From NCBI RefSeq assembly GCF_027942865.1, contig NC_134525.1, positions 28,395,657 through 28,459,656 of the forward strand: 64,000 nt of DNA, read 5' to 3'. The stretch comes from Odontesthes bonariensis (lineage: Eukaryota > Chordata > Actinopteri > Atheriniformes > Atherinopsidae). Below, piece after piece: positions 21,391 to 33,514 of this stretch. Both the position numbers and the translations under genes were made by a program. The number at the start of each line of letters is the position of its first letter. The first letter of the stretch is position 1. The notes under the pieces were generated by a model, which was given only the letters and a program-made list of their open reading frames with translations, made no database searches and was not told where the DNA came from.

Positions 21391-22539
21391 TGTCCAGCAA
21401 ACAACGTGGGCTACATAGATAATTGGCAATTTTTCTGGAGAAAACCTGGTCTGATGAGGAGAGACGGCATCCATCCCACTTTGGAAGGAGCGGCTCTCAT
21501 TTCTAGAAATATGGACAAATTTATTTGTCACCCTAAAACATGACAACCCAGGGTTCAGACCAGGATGCAGAGTTGTAGTCGTACACACTTCTCTGCAGCT
21601 TCAGCTTTAACATCAAACTATTAAATGTGGTTTGCTGGATATAAGATCTCTCCTTTTGATGTCTCTGTTAGTAGAATGAGTTGATTTGTGATCATCATAT
21701 TGATGTATTTTGTCTTACAGAAACCTGGCTGCAGCAGGTGGATCATGTTAGCATTAATGAATCAACTCCCTCTGACTGTTTAAATGTTCACGTTCCTCGA
21801 ACCACAGGCAGAGGAGGAGGAGTGGCAGCTATCTTCAGATCAGGGTTACTAATAAGCAGAGGTGGGGACTTGGACTCGAGACTTGAGACTTGACTTGGAC
21901 TTGAGTCCCGATTTTGATGACTTGAGACTTGCTTGACCAAATCAAAAAAAGACTTGGACTCTACTTGGACTTGAGAGCAAAGACTTGAGACTCTACTTGG
22001 ACTTAACCCTCTGGACTCGAGTTAAGTCATATGCAGCAAGCACAAATATTAAAATATTTTTTTAAAGTGTCGCATCAATACTGTAGCAACCAGACAGAAA
22101 TCCCAGCCGTCAGTGACACCTGAACGCCACCTGAACTTCACGCCGCCCGCTACGTCACATCACTACGTCACGTTACCTTACACACAGCTAACAGACCAGT
22201 GGTTCAATCTGGTCACATCTGGGTCCAGCTGGTTTTGAATGGTGTTTTTTTTTAATGATTTTTTATGTGCAAGTTTCAGCAAGTTTGTGTAGAAATAAAA
22301 GGAGAAATACCTCCCAAAGTGTATTGTCTATTGATTTACAAATGCACTCCTGTTAAGAGTCTTGGCTGGATAATTAATGCCAATACACACAAAAAAAAAG
22401 ATACTAAAAATATCGCCCAATTTTTTTCAATTTCAAATAGCTTTATTGGCACAAGAAGGCAGTGCTTATATTGACGAAGCATCTAAACACAATATTAATA
22501 AAAATAAACAAATGAATAAGTGGCAGAACATTAACAACT

Positions 22540-23085
22540 AGAAATGCACTCAGAGAGTGCAGACCTCCGCCAATCGCCAACCTACCTGTGGATAGCGAGC
22601 CATGTATGGACATACGTTCCTGATGTGGGCTACTTGTTCTTTGGCGCTGTCAGCAGAAGAGGCATTCCCTTCTCCCTATTCATTATTGAACAGCAGTGTT
22701 CGCCGTTATTAATTATTATTATTAATATTATTATTATTATAATGTTTTGTCGGGAAGCAGTGTTCGCCGTTATTATTACGCTATATGCAGTTATGCACAC
22801 TGGCTTGCCGTTGCAATCTTTTGTTGTGCTAATTACAGCAAATCCGCGCAATATGCATTCAATCCGCGCACTATGCATTCTCTCTGGCTTTGGCTCTGTT
22901 TGGCTTTGGCACCTTGAGGTCGCGCCACCTTGTGGAGGTCGCGCCACCTTGTGGCAGGTCGCAAGATTGCAGCACGAACAGACGAACGAACATCCAGAAA
23001 AGCAATAGACAAACTCGAACGAACATCCAGACAAAGCAACAGACAAACTCGGGCGATCACATAACCTCCTTGGCAGAGGTAATAA
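22540..23085. repeat. Candidate small insertion within the outer hAT
   Basis: The left side has 'GCAGACCTCCGCCAA' and the right side 'TTGGCAGAGGT' (complement ACCTCTGCCAA), consistent with short terminal inverted repeats. The interior has duplicated 'GTTCGCCGTTATT' and 'GAACGAACATCCAGA' motifs and an ATT/TTA microsatellite at about 22710-22742. No clear duplication was seen, so boundaries are approximate. Confidence 0.35.
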
Positions 23086-23638
23086 AATATAAACAACTTA
23101 ATTGAGGCGTGGTCATGATCCGTATCATTAATTACAATCGATTTGTTAGGACTTGGTTGGGGAGATTCAACAAAAATCTTAGGACTTGGTTGGGACTCGA
23201 AACTAAAATCATAGGACTTGGTTGGGACTCGAAAACTAAAATCATAGGACTTGGACTTGACTTGGACTTGAGAGCAAAGACTTGAGACTCTACTCGAGAC
23301 TTGAGAGCAAAGACTTGAGACTCTACTTGGACTTGCAACATAGGCAGGCATGGACTGGCTATAGGGCTTACCGGGCATTGCCCGGTGGGCCGACGCATAT
23401 TTTTGGGCCGGGCCGTCCTAATTTTTTTTTTTAAAAATATATTATTATTATTTTATTGGCCGTGACGGTAATTGCAACACAAAATGCGGCCATTGGTAGA
23501 ATTACTCGAAGGACAATGGGCTAGTCCAATGAAATCTCTCAGCACATCTTTGGCCCACCCCTCCCCTCACCGTTGACCCAGGTCATCAATCCTACCATTT
23601 GAGCTGAACGGACTAGGAGAGAACAGTCAAAAACCGAA

Positions 23639-23986
23639 ATGGATAAACAACAGAAACAAAAGGGTGGTGCACAGAAGCTGCGAGATAAAAGGCTAAAAAG
23701 CCTACAAGCAGCAAAATGTGCGAAGCTTACTGACATGTTTGCAAGTGCTTCCACCACGACCACAGCACCGGGTGCAGGGCCATCAAGTGCAGGGCCAGGG
23801 CCGTCAACATCATCAGCAGTAGAACAGTGTTGGCCAAACACAGAGGAAGAAGCTATCAAGGTGGATTCAGAGGTGGAGGAGGAGAAGGAGGAGGAGACAG
23901 ACGTGACCCAGGGACAGATTGAGGAGGTCAGAATAGGCAGCCCGGTAAGAAGTAGACTAATGTTAGGCGAAAGGTTAGCAGAATGA
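23639..23986 (+). pseudogene. hAT transposase N-terminal remnant
   Basis: 115 codons begin 'MDKQQKQKGGAQKLRDKRLK', a basic start typical of one vertebrate hAT transposase group. A Ser/Thr/Ala/Pro-rich linker (about 38-60) and an acidic patch (about 75-95, EEEKEEETD) follow. It reads open until a stop before the foldback insertion. The zinc-finger (BED or TTF-type), catalytic RNase-H-like and insertion domains are missing, so no functional transposase is encoded. Confidence 0.6.
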
Positions 23987-24002
23987 CGCAATGTTTTTTT
24001 AA

Positions 24003-24659
24003 AGGATAAGACCGGTTTTTTGACATTGGGCCCTTGATTTCACATTATAACATGATGTTCTACTCACCCCTGCTTGTTGTTGGACATTTGGAGCTGTTCC
24101 GAAGATATTCGCGAGGCGTCTGGCTGCTCTCTTGATATATTCGGCCATGAAACGGTTTCCTATGGGCAAGCTTATACAGGCACAAACTATGCTGTTTATA
24201 ATTTATTAATTACTGTACATTAGCACTGATAACGTGGAGGTGCGTCGCTTACTTAAAAAAATCCGGGTTATTGTAATTTTGATTTTTTTTGTCGTAAAGT
24301 GGGTGTTACTGACGTCCTCGTCGTGCTACTGCCACAGAAAAGCCCACAGACCTGCTGCCTATTTATTCATTCGGCTAAAATTCAAAATTAGTAACCCGGA
24401 TTTTTTTAAGTAAGCGACGCACCTCCACGTTATCAGTGCTAGTGTAGAGTAATTAATAAATTATAAACAGCATAGTTTGTGCCTGTATAAGCTTGCCCAT
24501 AGGAAACCGTTTCATGGGCGAATATCTCAAGAGAGCAGCCAGACGCCTCGCGAATATCTTCGGAACAGCTCCAAATGTTCAACAACAAGCAGGGGTGAGT
24601 AGAACATCATGTTATAATGTGAAATCAAGGGCCCAATGTCAAAAAACCGGTCTTATCCT
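24003..24659. mobile_element. Foldback element, TTAA-flanked (657 bp)
   Basis: Flanked by TTAA at 23999-24002 and 24660-24663. The ends are AGGATAAGACCGG and the exact complement. Almost the entire unit folds on itself: about 280-base arms with near-perfect pairing and a loop near 24285-24385. TTAA targets occur in piggyBac and Kolobok; the AGG-type terminus fits Kolobok better. No ORF. Confidence 0.85.
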
Positions 24660-24875
24660 TTAATGGGAGGACTGAGGGCTCTCCGTGTGCGTGGAGACTT
24701 AAATTAGGTATTTATAGATAAACGACTGGTAGGCTACATCTTCACTACATCAGTATGGGGGGAATTGATCATGCTGAAATTATTACTTACTTTATCCAGT
24801 CAGGCTGGAACACGAATAAAAAGCCTAGCTTGTTTTTTGCACAACCTTGTTGGTTAGGAGGTGGTCACCGACTGT

Positions 24876-24929
<54 letters not shown>

Positions 24930-24930
24930 T
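24876..24930. repeat. (GT)n microsatellite
   Basis: An uninterrupted dinucleotide run of about 27 units. Confidence 0.95.
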
Positions 24931-26920
24931 ACGCGTGCGCTTTTCTGTCACAGAGATCATTCAGTCTTTATTTTCAACTAATGCTATGAGTAGATTTACT
25001 TTATTTGAAGGTGTAAAAGTGACATGCGCCTGTCATTACTTAAACCATCATTAATGTAGGCAAGGCTATAACGTATCTAGTGCCATTCGATTTTGTAGGC
25101 TTATGTAAAGTTGACTGGTGTGCAGATATTGCAAATACCCAATGACATCAGTCATAGATATCAAGTGTGTCATTAATGTTTATGACACTCATGTAGACAC
25201 CAAAGTGTTCAGTGTTATTTTAGCTTGTTATAGCTATATTGTTTACAGGTGTTACAGGTTACAGTTGCCCATGTAATATTAGTGAAACATTGCTTTGCTG
25301 AAATGGATTGGTAGGTAACCGGAGAAATACGAAATTAATATTCCTGCCTCTGTCATTTTCGGTCATTTTCAACCCTCCGCTACATCAAACACAGACTGAG
25401 GAGTTGCCTTTCTGCCAGCAAACTGGAAGCCTTTATGTTGATGGCCACCGAGAAAGATGTTCTTGTGTCCCTTGATACTGACACAGTGATTGACAGAGTG
25501 GCAGAGAAGAGCGATTTAATGAAAAAACTGCTTTAGTAAGGTGAGGAGATTTATTTAAATGAACACAATTGTGTTAGGATTTAATTGCATTTTTCACAGA
25601 AAGTGATGAGATTACTTGTGTGATCGTATAAATATTCATGGTGGGCCGCCATGGCCAAAAATGCCTGGGCCATTTTTTAGTCCCAGTCCAGCCCTGAACA
25701 TAGGGACTTTCTCCCACCTCTGCTAATAAGTCCCAGACCCAAGATTAGTTTGAGCTCTTTTGAATCTCTGATTCTCAGTATTTTCCCACCCAAAGTGTAA
25801 ATCACAGAAACCTCTTGTGTTTGTTGTTGTGTATCGTCCACCTGGCCCTTATTCTGAGTTTCTGTCTGAATTCTCAGAGTTTTTATCCCAGTTAGTGCTG
25901 AGTACAGATAAAGTCATTGTAGTGGGTGACTTTAATATTCATGTAGATGTTGAAAATGACAGCCTAAATTTTAACTTTAATTCTATATTAGACTCAATTG
26001 GATTTTTTCAGAGTGTTCACTGACCTACTCACTGCCTTAATCACACCCTTGATCTTGTGCTGACTTATGGCATTGAGAGTGAACAGTTAACATTGCTCCC
26101 TCATAACCCTGTCTTATCTGACCATTTTTTGATAACCTTTGAGTTTACATTACCTGACTATACAGTTTCTGAGAAGAAATTTACAAATAGAAGGTGTCTA
26201 TCGGAGGATGCTGTAACCAGATTTAAAGAATTAATTCCATCATCCTTTTCTTCACTGCCATGTGCAGATATGACGACTACCTAAATTTTACTCCAGCAAC
26301 ACTTGACTCTCTTGTTGACAGCGCTATAGTTTCAATGCGTACAGCACTGGACAATGTTGCCCCTCTGAAAAGGAAGGTAATCCGTCAGAAGAGGCTGGCT
26401 CCTTGGTATAATTCACAGCTGCATGCTTTAAAGCAGACTGCAAGAAAGCTGGAGAGACAATGGCATTCCTCTAATTTAGAAGAGTCTCAATTAGTCTTAG
26501 TTTAATAACGTATAAGAAAGCCCTTCGTAAAGCTAGAACTGCTTATTATTCATCATTGATAGAAGAGAATAAAAACAATCCCAGGTTTCTTTTCAGCACT
26601 GTTGCCAGTCTGACTAAGAGACCGAGCTCTGTTGAGCCAGGTATTCCTTTAACTCTCAGCAGTGATGATTTCATGAGCTTCTTTATCAATAAAATAGTTT
26701 CTATTAGATAGAAGATTGATGGAGTCCTTCCCATTATTATCAGTGATGTATCATCAAGTACAGCAGCTTTAGAAGTATCTTTAGAACCTGATTTTGTATT
26801 TAGACGGCTTCTGTCCAGTTGATCTCTCTGAACTAACAACAGCAATAGTCTCTTCTAAACCATCAGCTTGTATTTTAGACCCAATCCCAACCAGACTGTT
26901 CAAGGAGGTTTTCCCCTTAA

Positions 26921-27407
26921 CTCATTGGCTGCCAGCCATTTTCAGCGCAGAGAGACCCATACTGCCAAGTGTTTTACAGTATTTTGACTGATTTTCCAAG
27001 ACCCACAGAAAAGTGTGTCTTATGACTATGTACACACCGATATTACCAAACGAAAGAGTAGACTCTCTTCTTTCATCAGGAAAAAAAGTTTGTTTCTACC
27101 ATTTTCAGTCCTTTAGTAATAGACAGTAGAACATAGGTTGGTTTCACCAAAAACAGCTGTTTGACCAAAAAAACGGAGAAAACAAGCTTCTTTTTTTTGT
27201 GCAAAGTGGCACTGCTGCCACCTTGCGGGTAATTTTGCCAGTATATTCTCTGTTTAGTGTTTACAAGCCTAAGATTTAGTGACAAACTCCGCTAGATTGT
27301 CCCCCAGCCCGCTCCGTTAAAAAACGCAATTGACGTCTATAGACGTCTTTGGCAGTCAACGTTTTTTTTTAAATTGAAGTCTATAGACGTCAATGGCACC
27401 GAAAGAG
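26921..27407. mobile_element. TTAA-flanked MITE in the LINE RT region
   Basis: TTAA at 26917-26920 and 27408-27411 bounds a unit whose ends read CTCATTGGCTGCCA and (right, inverted) CTCTTTCGGTGCCA. LINE sequence resumes on each side. The terminal CTCTTTCGGTGCCA-type motif plus TTAA suggests piggyBac. It contains two copies of 'GTCTATAGACGTC'. Confidence 0.75.
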
Positions 27408-29529
27408 TTAATTGACACTTCCATATTGGATTTGATCAATCTGTCTTTGTTGACAGAATATTTATCTCAGACTTTTAAGGTTGCTGTAATTAAACCTTTA
27501 CTTAAAAAACCTACTCTTGATTCAGAAGTGTTAGCTAATTATAGTTGCAGCTCAACTTTGTGATCATATACATAGAAATAATCAGTTTGAAGAGTTTCAG
27601 TCAGGATTCAGAGTGCATCATAGCTCAGAAACAGCACTGGTGAAAGTTACTAATGATCTCCTCTTAGCTTCTGATAGCGGACTTGTGTCTGCATTTGATA
27701 CGGTCAATCCCAGTATCTTATTAAAGAGACTTGAACATGTTATTGGGATTAAAGGAACTGCATTAGGCTGGTTTAAGTCATATTTATCTGATAGATTTCA
27801 GTTTGTTCTTGTAAATGAAGAATCTTCCTCACACACCAGAGTAAGTCATGGAGTTCCTCAGGGTTCTGTACTTGGACCAATTCTTTTCACTTTATACATG
27901 CTTCCATTAGGTAACATTATTAGACAGCATGGCATAAATTTCCATTGCTATGCTGATGATACTCAGTTGTACTTATCTATAAAACCAGATGAACACAATA
28001 GGTTGGTCAGACTACAAGCATGTCTTAAAGACATAAAGACCTGGATGACTCAGAACTGTCTGCTTCTAAATTCAGACAAAACTGAAGTTGTTATCTTTGG
28101 ACCTTAGCGCTCTCGGGAGAAATTATCTAGCTATATAGTTACTCTAGATGGTATTTCCTTGGCTTCTAGTTCTACAGTGAGGAACCTTGGAGGTATTTTT
28201 GACCAGAATTTATCATTTGACTTGCATATAAAACAGGTTTCTCGGACTGCCTTCTTTCATCTTTGTAATATTGTTAAAATCAGGAACATCCTGTCTCAGA
28301 GTGATGCAGAAAAACTAGTCCATGCATTTGTTACTTCAAGATTGGACTACTGTAATTCTTTATTATTGGGCTGTCCCACATATTCTCTGAAAAGCCTTCA
28401 GCTGATCCAAAATGCTGCAGCCAGAGTTCTGATGAGAACTAACAGGAGAGATCATATTTCTCCAGTTTTAGCTTCTCTTCATTGGCTCCCTGTTAAATTC
28501 AGAATAGAATTTAATATTCTTCTCCTCACATATAAAGCTGTTGATGACCGAGCTAAATCATATCTTAAAAATCTCATTATAAGATATTTTTCTAAAAGAG
28601 CACTTCTCTCCCAAACTGCAGGTTTACTTGAGGTTCCCAGAGTTTGTAAAAGTAGAATGGGAGGCAGGGCCTTCAGTTATCAGGCCCCTCTCTTGTGCAA
28701 TAAGCTGCCGGTAAATGTCCGGGAAGCAGACACCCTTTCCACTTTTAAGACCAGGCTTAAGACTTTCCTTTTTGGTAAAGTTTATAGTTAGGGATGGCTC
28801 AGGTGATCCTGAAAGATCCCATAGTTAAGCTGCTATAGGCTTAGACTGCTGGGGGGCCTCATCTGTCACACCTTTCCTCACTTAAATCTCCTTTTCCCTT
28901 GTTTAATTTCTAAAATGATATTATGTACATGTGACATTATTGTGGTCATTAACTCGTGTTTCCTTGTTCCAACAGATATCCTTTGAATGGTGTTACAGTG
29001 TTTCCCCCCCCCCCCTTTTCTGTCTTCTCAAACCCCAGCTAGTGGAGGCAGATGGCCACCCTTCCTGAGTCTGGTTCTGCCAGAGGTTTCTTCCTGTTAA
29101 AAGGGAGTCGTTCCTTTCCACAGTCGCCTCAGACACGCTCAGGACGGGAGATCGGACTGAAGACAAGTTTCGGTGCAATCTGTTGGTTTCCTTAGCTAGG
29201 AAATTATTTTTGAATTGGCTCTCTGTGAATTAATTTGATTATTTTGAAAATAATTATGATTACAATGAATTGAATTCCAATTGGCTTGAATTGGACTATA
29301 CTATTTAAGTGTCTTGAGATGACTTTTGTTGTATTTGGCGCCATATAAATAAAACTGAATTGAATTGAATTGAATTGAATTGAAGTATTGCAATTTACCT
29401 GTTTCAGGCACTTAACTGTTGACTAATGTTAAATGTAAGCCCCTTTATGTACATGCACATCTTCAAATTAAGATACAAGACTGATAAATTAATTAACATA
29501 ATGAATTTACTTGCATTTACACTAACTAC

Positions 29530-30262
29530 AATAATATATAAGACCTCAATGGAGCGGCACCAGAAAACAATAGTCACCTCCAGGGCTCCAGGGCTCACCC
29601 TGGAAAGGGAAACTGGGGGCCTAGCGCTGGGAGGGAGCTCACTGGTGAGCGCCTGGTGGCCCAAGCCTTGGGTACTGGGGCTCAGACAGAAGAAGAGTCA
29701 GGAAGCCAGTTCCATGTGGGCCCACCACTCGTGGGGAGGAAAATCGAGGTTGTGTGCAGTGTGAGCTGGGCGGGGGCCTGGGCGTGCCGATCCCTGGTGT
29801 TGTAAACCGAAGAAGGAGGCCTTTCGAGCTTGGTTGTCCAGGGGTCACCTGAAGCAGCTGACAGGTATGGAATGGCTGATAGGGATGCAGCATTGTTGTT
29901 TGCTGAAGCTAAGACTCGGGTGTGGGAGGAATTTGGGGAGACTGGAGAAGGACTTTCGGTTGGACGAGATTTGCCCTGACATGCTTAAGGCTCTGGGCAT
30001 GTCTTGGCTGACATGCCTCTTCAATGTCGCATGGAGATCTGGGTAAATGCCTGTGGAGTGGCAGACTGGGGTGGTGGTTCCCATTTTTAAAGGGGGATCA
30101 CAATACTCAGCCTCCCCAGGCTGTTCGACAGGAGGCTCCGACTGATTGTCGAATCTCGGATTCAGGAGGTGCAGTGGGGTCAAAGGGACAAAAGAGTTCT
30201 TGAGTCTGTTGGTGGAGCAGGGTTGAGACAGCTGTCTGCCACTGAACAAACTCCTCTGCCAT
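29530..30262 (+). mobile_element. Rex3 (RTE-clade) LINE fragment
   Basis: The segment 'GGCAGACTGGGGTGGTGGTT' at 30060-30079 is the conserved site used to detect Rex3 retrotransposons. Around it, translated pieces 'MLKALGMSWLTCLFNVAWRSG' (about 29978-30045) and 'VVPIFKGGSQYSASPG' follow the Rex3 RT start. Upstream, 'GCCTTTCGAGCTTGGTTGTC' is also Rex3-like. It is internally deleted, carries stops, and lacks the RT core and 3' tail. Confidence 0.8.
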
Positions 30263-30821
30263 AAAGAGTTAATAATGATGTGATAATAAAAATGATAACA
30301 CTGACAACAGCCCCTGCTGCATGTCAGCTTTTCAGTAACACTTTTATTGTCTTCTGTAATTCTTGTAATTTAACGTTTGAAAATAAACATTTTGAACTTA
30401 TATTATTTACTTGTTATGGAGTATAGGCCTTGGTTATACAAGACACCTTGGTGATACAACTTGGACTCATCAATTGTGATGCCCCTGGAATTATCAGTTG
30501 TTTTGGGATCTAGTTGGACCAAGTTAGCCATGATCTGTTTCCATCTACACAAAACCCCATGAAGCCTCTCCAGGTTATGTCAATATCACACTTGTTTTCT
30601 ATAACTGCCTCATTGCTTCTCTAATTAGCTACCGGTTGGTGGTACACACATCCTCTCATGGGCCTCCTCAGGGGGTAATGAGTTCCAGAAAATTAAAAAA
30701 GAAAAACTCTTGCCTTCCATGTTAACATGAGATCTACTTGGAGTGTGTGCTTTTGCAATGCTCTCTGGGAATTTCCAACTGCATCTCTGAAGGGATTTTC
30801 ACTGCCAGTGTCATGTATGGT

Positions 30822-30855
<34 letters not shown>

Positions 30856-32150
30856 CAGTAATGGCGTTGGGTCATGTATTTTAGGAAATTCTAGTTTGGT
30901 ATTTTTCTCTTTAAAAATCAGGGCCCTCTTTCACAGATCTACATTTACTCAGAAAACAGTTATTCTTGAACTTCAGCTTGCATGCGTTTTTAATGTACGC
31001 ATTTTATACAATTTAAACTATCAATGTCATCATTTTAGCATTTTCTTTGCTGTAAACATGTCCGTGAGAGTTGGCTACAATCCAATGGACCTTACAGTTG
31101 TCAAAAAGAAAAAAATACTCCATCTGTGATCACATGGGCATAAGGGAGCCGGGAGATTGTAGCTTTGATTTTTAGATTCTTTGTTTTTTCAAAGGTCACA
31201 TAACACCACAAATGTGCACAATTTGCACCTTTGACCATTACAATAGTTTGGATGTATGGTAAGACTGATGAATACAATTTTCTTAAACAAAACTGTACTT
31301 TGGTGATTTATCAGCACTTTAAAAAGGCATCACTATTTGTGTATGGGCTAATTTAGGTCTAATTAGATTAAGAAAGAATAAAGCTCTTTTCACAGCCCAC
31401 CCGTTTCCTACTCTGGAAAATCAAAGACAAAGAGAAAAAATGTTTGGCAAGGGCATTTACTTTTATCACTGTTCAGAAACAATGAAGCATTTTTTTCAAC
31501 AGGTTGCAAGTTAGGTGCAACACTAGCCACATTTTCATGTACCAAGATTATACAGAAAACACAAGGAATGCAATCTGAAAAAAAAGAGATTGCATTTATT
31601 TAAACAATGTAGATAAAATACTCATTTTAATTGTATAGGTCGGTGACATATCAAGTGGTGGATTTAACCATGTTAACAAGCTAAAAAGCCCAAATCTGTT
31701 GTTACAGAGTTAGTGTTTAGCTTTCTTTTAATTACATATAGTCCCCCACAGTCCTATGCAGAATAACAAATGTTCTCTGAAAACATCATTTAAGCAGTTG
31801 CATCTTGAGTGAAATCAACATGTGTATGCACATCTTGTCTTTAAAACAAGACAAAACTTTATGGAACTTAAATGCCTTGTCTATTGTGTCAACCATGGTG
31901 ACACTAAACGTCAATAAATAAAGTTATATCTACAGTTGTATATCCTGTTTTTCAGTGACGTCTCTCCATTTCCATTTACTACCACAAAAAAAGGCTACAG
32001 ATGCTCCCTTCCACACAACCCACAAGAACAAGTGGTTCTTCACAGGATAGTGTACACCCAGTTGCTCCATTGTATTAGCATCACCACATTATGCTAACTA
32101 GCTGTTATTTTCCTGGGCTCACTGGTCCTCACAGTGTATTTTTGACTGTG
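30263..32150. other. Intergenic, no gene seen
   Basis: AT-rich. It contains a T run of about 30 bases at 30822-30851 and no recognisable repeat otherwise. The segment just left of 32158 is the presumed chchd7 3' UTR. Confidence 0.5.
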
Positions 32151-32157
32151 TTCACTT

Positions 32158-33380
32158 TTAGTAAGGTTTGCCTCCGATTGCATTGAGAATCTCCAGCCTC
32201 TCTGCAGCAGTGGGCATGTCTGGTTTCACACCATCTCTTCTCCTCTGCACCATTATGTTGTGCTACAAAGAAAAAAGCACAAGAAATTAATTTGTCTCTT
32301 ACCTAAAAATATCTAAAAACAAATATGACAAGCTGTTATCAAATCATTGGCAATAGCCTGTGCTAAAGATGCATCTCTGCTCACACTGGAAACACATGCG
32401 GCTGTGCTTGTTTGTTACACGCCTTGGGAATTATCATAAGTTTGTTATCTCAACCTGGGTTTAGAGACTATGACTATATTTAAATGGCATGTGAAATCAA
32501 ATTAAATTAATAAAAAGAAAATTAATTAGATTAAACTAAATGAAAATGACAAAATACTTTATTGATCCCAAGAGAAACAAAGGTGCTGAATTATGTAAAG
32601 TAGGATCAAGTGTAAAAAAAAAAAAAAAAGGTGTTACTTGTTGTAGGATCGGAAGTGTTTCTGTATATTTCAACTTCGTTGTCATGTTCAAGTAAGATCA
32701 GAGGTGTCCATAACATGAATGCTAATCATTTCTTTATTCATACATATTTATTTGTGTCATTTTATTCCAATTTGCACTATTTTGTCATGGAAAAAAGAGC
32801 AGGTACATTTTTTCTATTAACCTTCAATCAAAGTACACTATCTTTTAATAGTGATGGGTTATAAGAGGGATGTCCTCGACAAGTGTATTACATCCATGGT
32901 GCTACTGGTTGCTAATTCTGGCCCTCATTGTGCAGGTGCCACGAACAACCAGTGGGTGTCAATACAGTAGCATCAAGAAAGAGCATTCTTGCAGTGTTCC
33001 TACCAATGATGAAGTGAGGGTAGGCAGGAAAGAAGAATGAGTGTTGTTAATCAATGCCTGAGTCCTTAATAATTCATTCATGCAAGTTTCCTTAGTTTGT
33101 GGTCTTTGATGCTGGAAGAAAAATACTTACCCAATATTTCCTACAGTTCTTATATCTCTGGAAATAGGCTGAACACATGCTCTTATCATAGTTGTAAGCA
33201 TCCAAACACTTCTGGGAGTTATCACTTTCCTAAAAAAGGAAAAAAGAAAAGGAAAGAAGCAATTACAGTCAAAAAACAAAACGAGTGATGTCAGAGAGTG
33301 CAGCATATAAAAGATAGTGAGCTTACATCGAGGCATGGGTTAATGTCCTGATTCCGAAGTTTACGGGTGTTTTTATCCAT
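32158..33380 (-). CDS. chchd7: Coiled-coil-helix domain protein 7 (three coding exons)
   Basis: The exons are 33327-33380, 33131-33229 and 32158-32262, all phase 0, giving an 85-residue protein, the same length I recall for the human one. It has the twin CX9C motif (Cys16/Cys26 and Cys37/Cys47) that forms two disulfides in a helix-loop-helix and is imported into the mitochondrial intermembrane space by the MIA40 relay. Its role there is poorly defined. The C-terminal '[11 protein letters not shown]' and final 'PY' match the vertebrate family. Donor and acceptor sites are consensus at each junction. The ATG at 33380 is 6 bases inside an exon that starts after TTCTTCACAG, so a non-coding 5' exon must lie further right, probably near the plag1 promoter. 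Confidence 0.95.
32535..32580 (-). repeat. LINE 3'-tail fragment
   Basis: 'ACTTTATTGATCCCAAGAGA' is the complement of the 'GGGATCAATAAAGT' tail common to fish LINEs and SINEs. It lies in the second chchd7 intron, and an A run follows at about 32617-32630. Confidence 0.4.
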
Positions 33381-33466
33381 TTGGATCTGTGAAGAAGAAA
33401 ACCAACATAAACTGGTTCATTTTTGCATGTATTTTTATGAGAAGTTGGATCATTGGTTACTTCTTC

Positions 33467-33490
33467 TGTGTGTGTGTGTGTGTGTGTGTC
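33467..33490. repeat. (GT)n microsatellite
   Basis: A run of about 12 GT units upstream of chchd7 coding exon 1. Confidence 0.9.
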
Positions 33491-33514
33491 TGTATTATAT
33501 ATCCATAATGGATA

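Larger units (their letters stand above)
23345..25696 (+). mobile_element. hAT element (inner) with transposase remnants
   Basis: The ends are CAGGCATGGACTGG and, inverted at the right, CAGGGCTGGACTGG. The perfect 8-bp duplication AACATAGG lies at 23337-23344 and 25697-25704, inside the outer hAT. It keeps a transposase N-terminus (23639-23986) and a C-terminal exon piece (about 25380-25535) that codes 'TLRYIKHRLRSCLSASKLEAFM...' followed by a stop. That matches the C-terminal dimerisation part of hAT transposases. The catalytic middle is lost, with a foldback element (24003-24659) sitting in the gap. It is defective. Confidence 0.9.
21857..25722. mobile_element. hAT element (outer) inserted in the LINE
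   Basis: The ends are CAGAGGTGGGGACTTGG and, inverted at the right, CAGAGGTGGGAGAAAGTCCC, with a perfect 8-bp duplication CTAATAAG at 21849-21856 and 25723-25730. Subterminal regions are full of 'GACTTGGACTTGAG' and 'GACTTGAGACTC' repeats at both ends, likely transposase-binding sites. It has no transposase ORF of its own: it is a non-autonomous carrier of about 1.5 kb, and the rest of its length is a second hAT (23345-25696). Confidence 0.9.
20560..29385 (+). mobile_element. Near full-length, decayed L2-type LINE split by nested insertions
   Basis: ORF1 starts at 20808 (cysteine-rich 'FTCSVCQMF', then a coiled-coil-like part). It continues frame-shifted to an SGNH-esterase-like segment ('[12 protein letters not shown]', near 21200). 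The endonuclease starts near 21680 ('VFCLTETWLQ') and resumes after the hAT insertion with 'VYRPPGPYSEF', 'VVGDFNIHVD' (near 25920) and 'SDHFLITFEF'. The RT follows at about 26800-28790 ('[10 protein letters not shown]', '[13 protein letters not shown]', '[11 protein letters not shown]'). The 3' UTR ends with a GAATT microsatellite at 29358-29384. Insertions at 21857-25722 and 26921-27407 account for about 4.35 kb; without them the element is about 4.5 kb. Stops and frameshifts show it is inactive. Confidence 0.85.

Noticed and set aside
22544..23378. Overlapping ORFs of 138-181 codons on both strands in the outer hAT
   Set aside because: They arise from subterminal repeats and internal duplications; no transposase motif in any frame.
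24876..24930. ORF containing a Cys-Val run (24755-25054)
   Set aside because: The run is the translated GT microsatellite.
1..32000. Search for sdr16c5 left of chchd7, expected from mammalian synteny
   Set aside because: No short-chain dehydrogenase motif (TGxxxGxG or YxxxK in context) was found in the listed frames.
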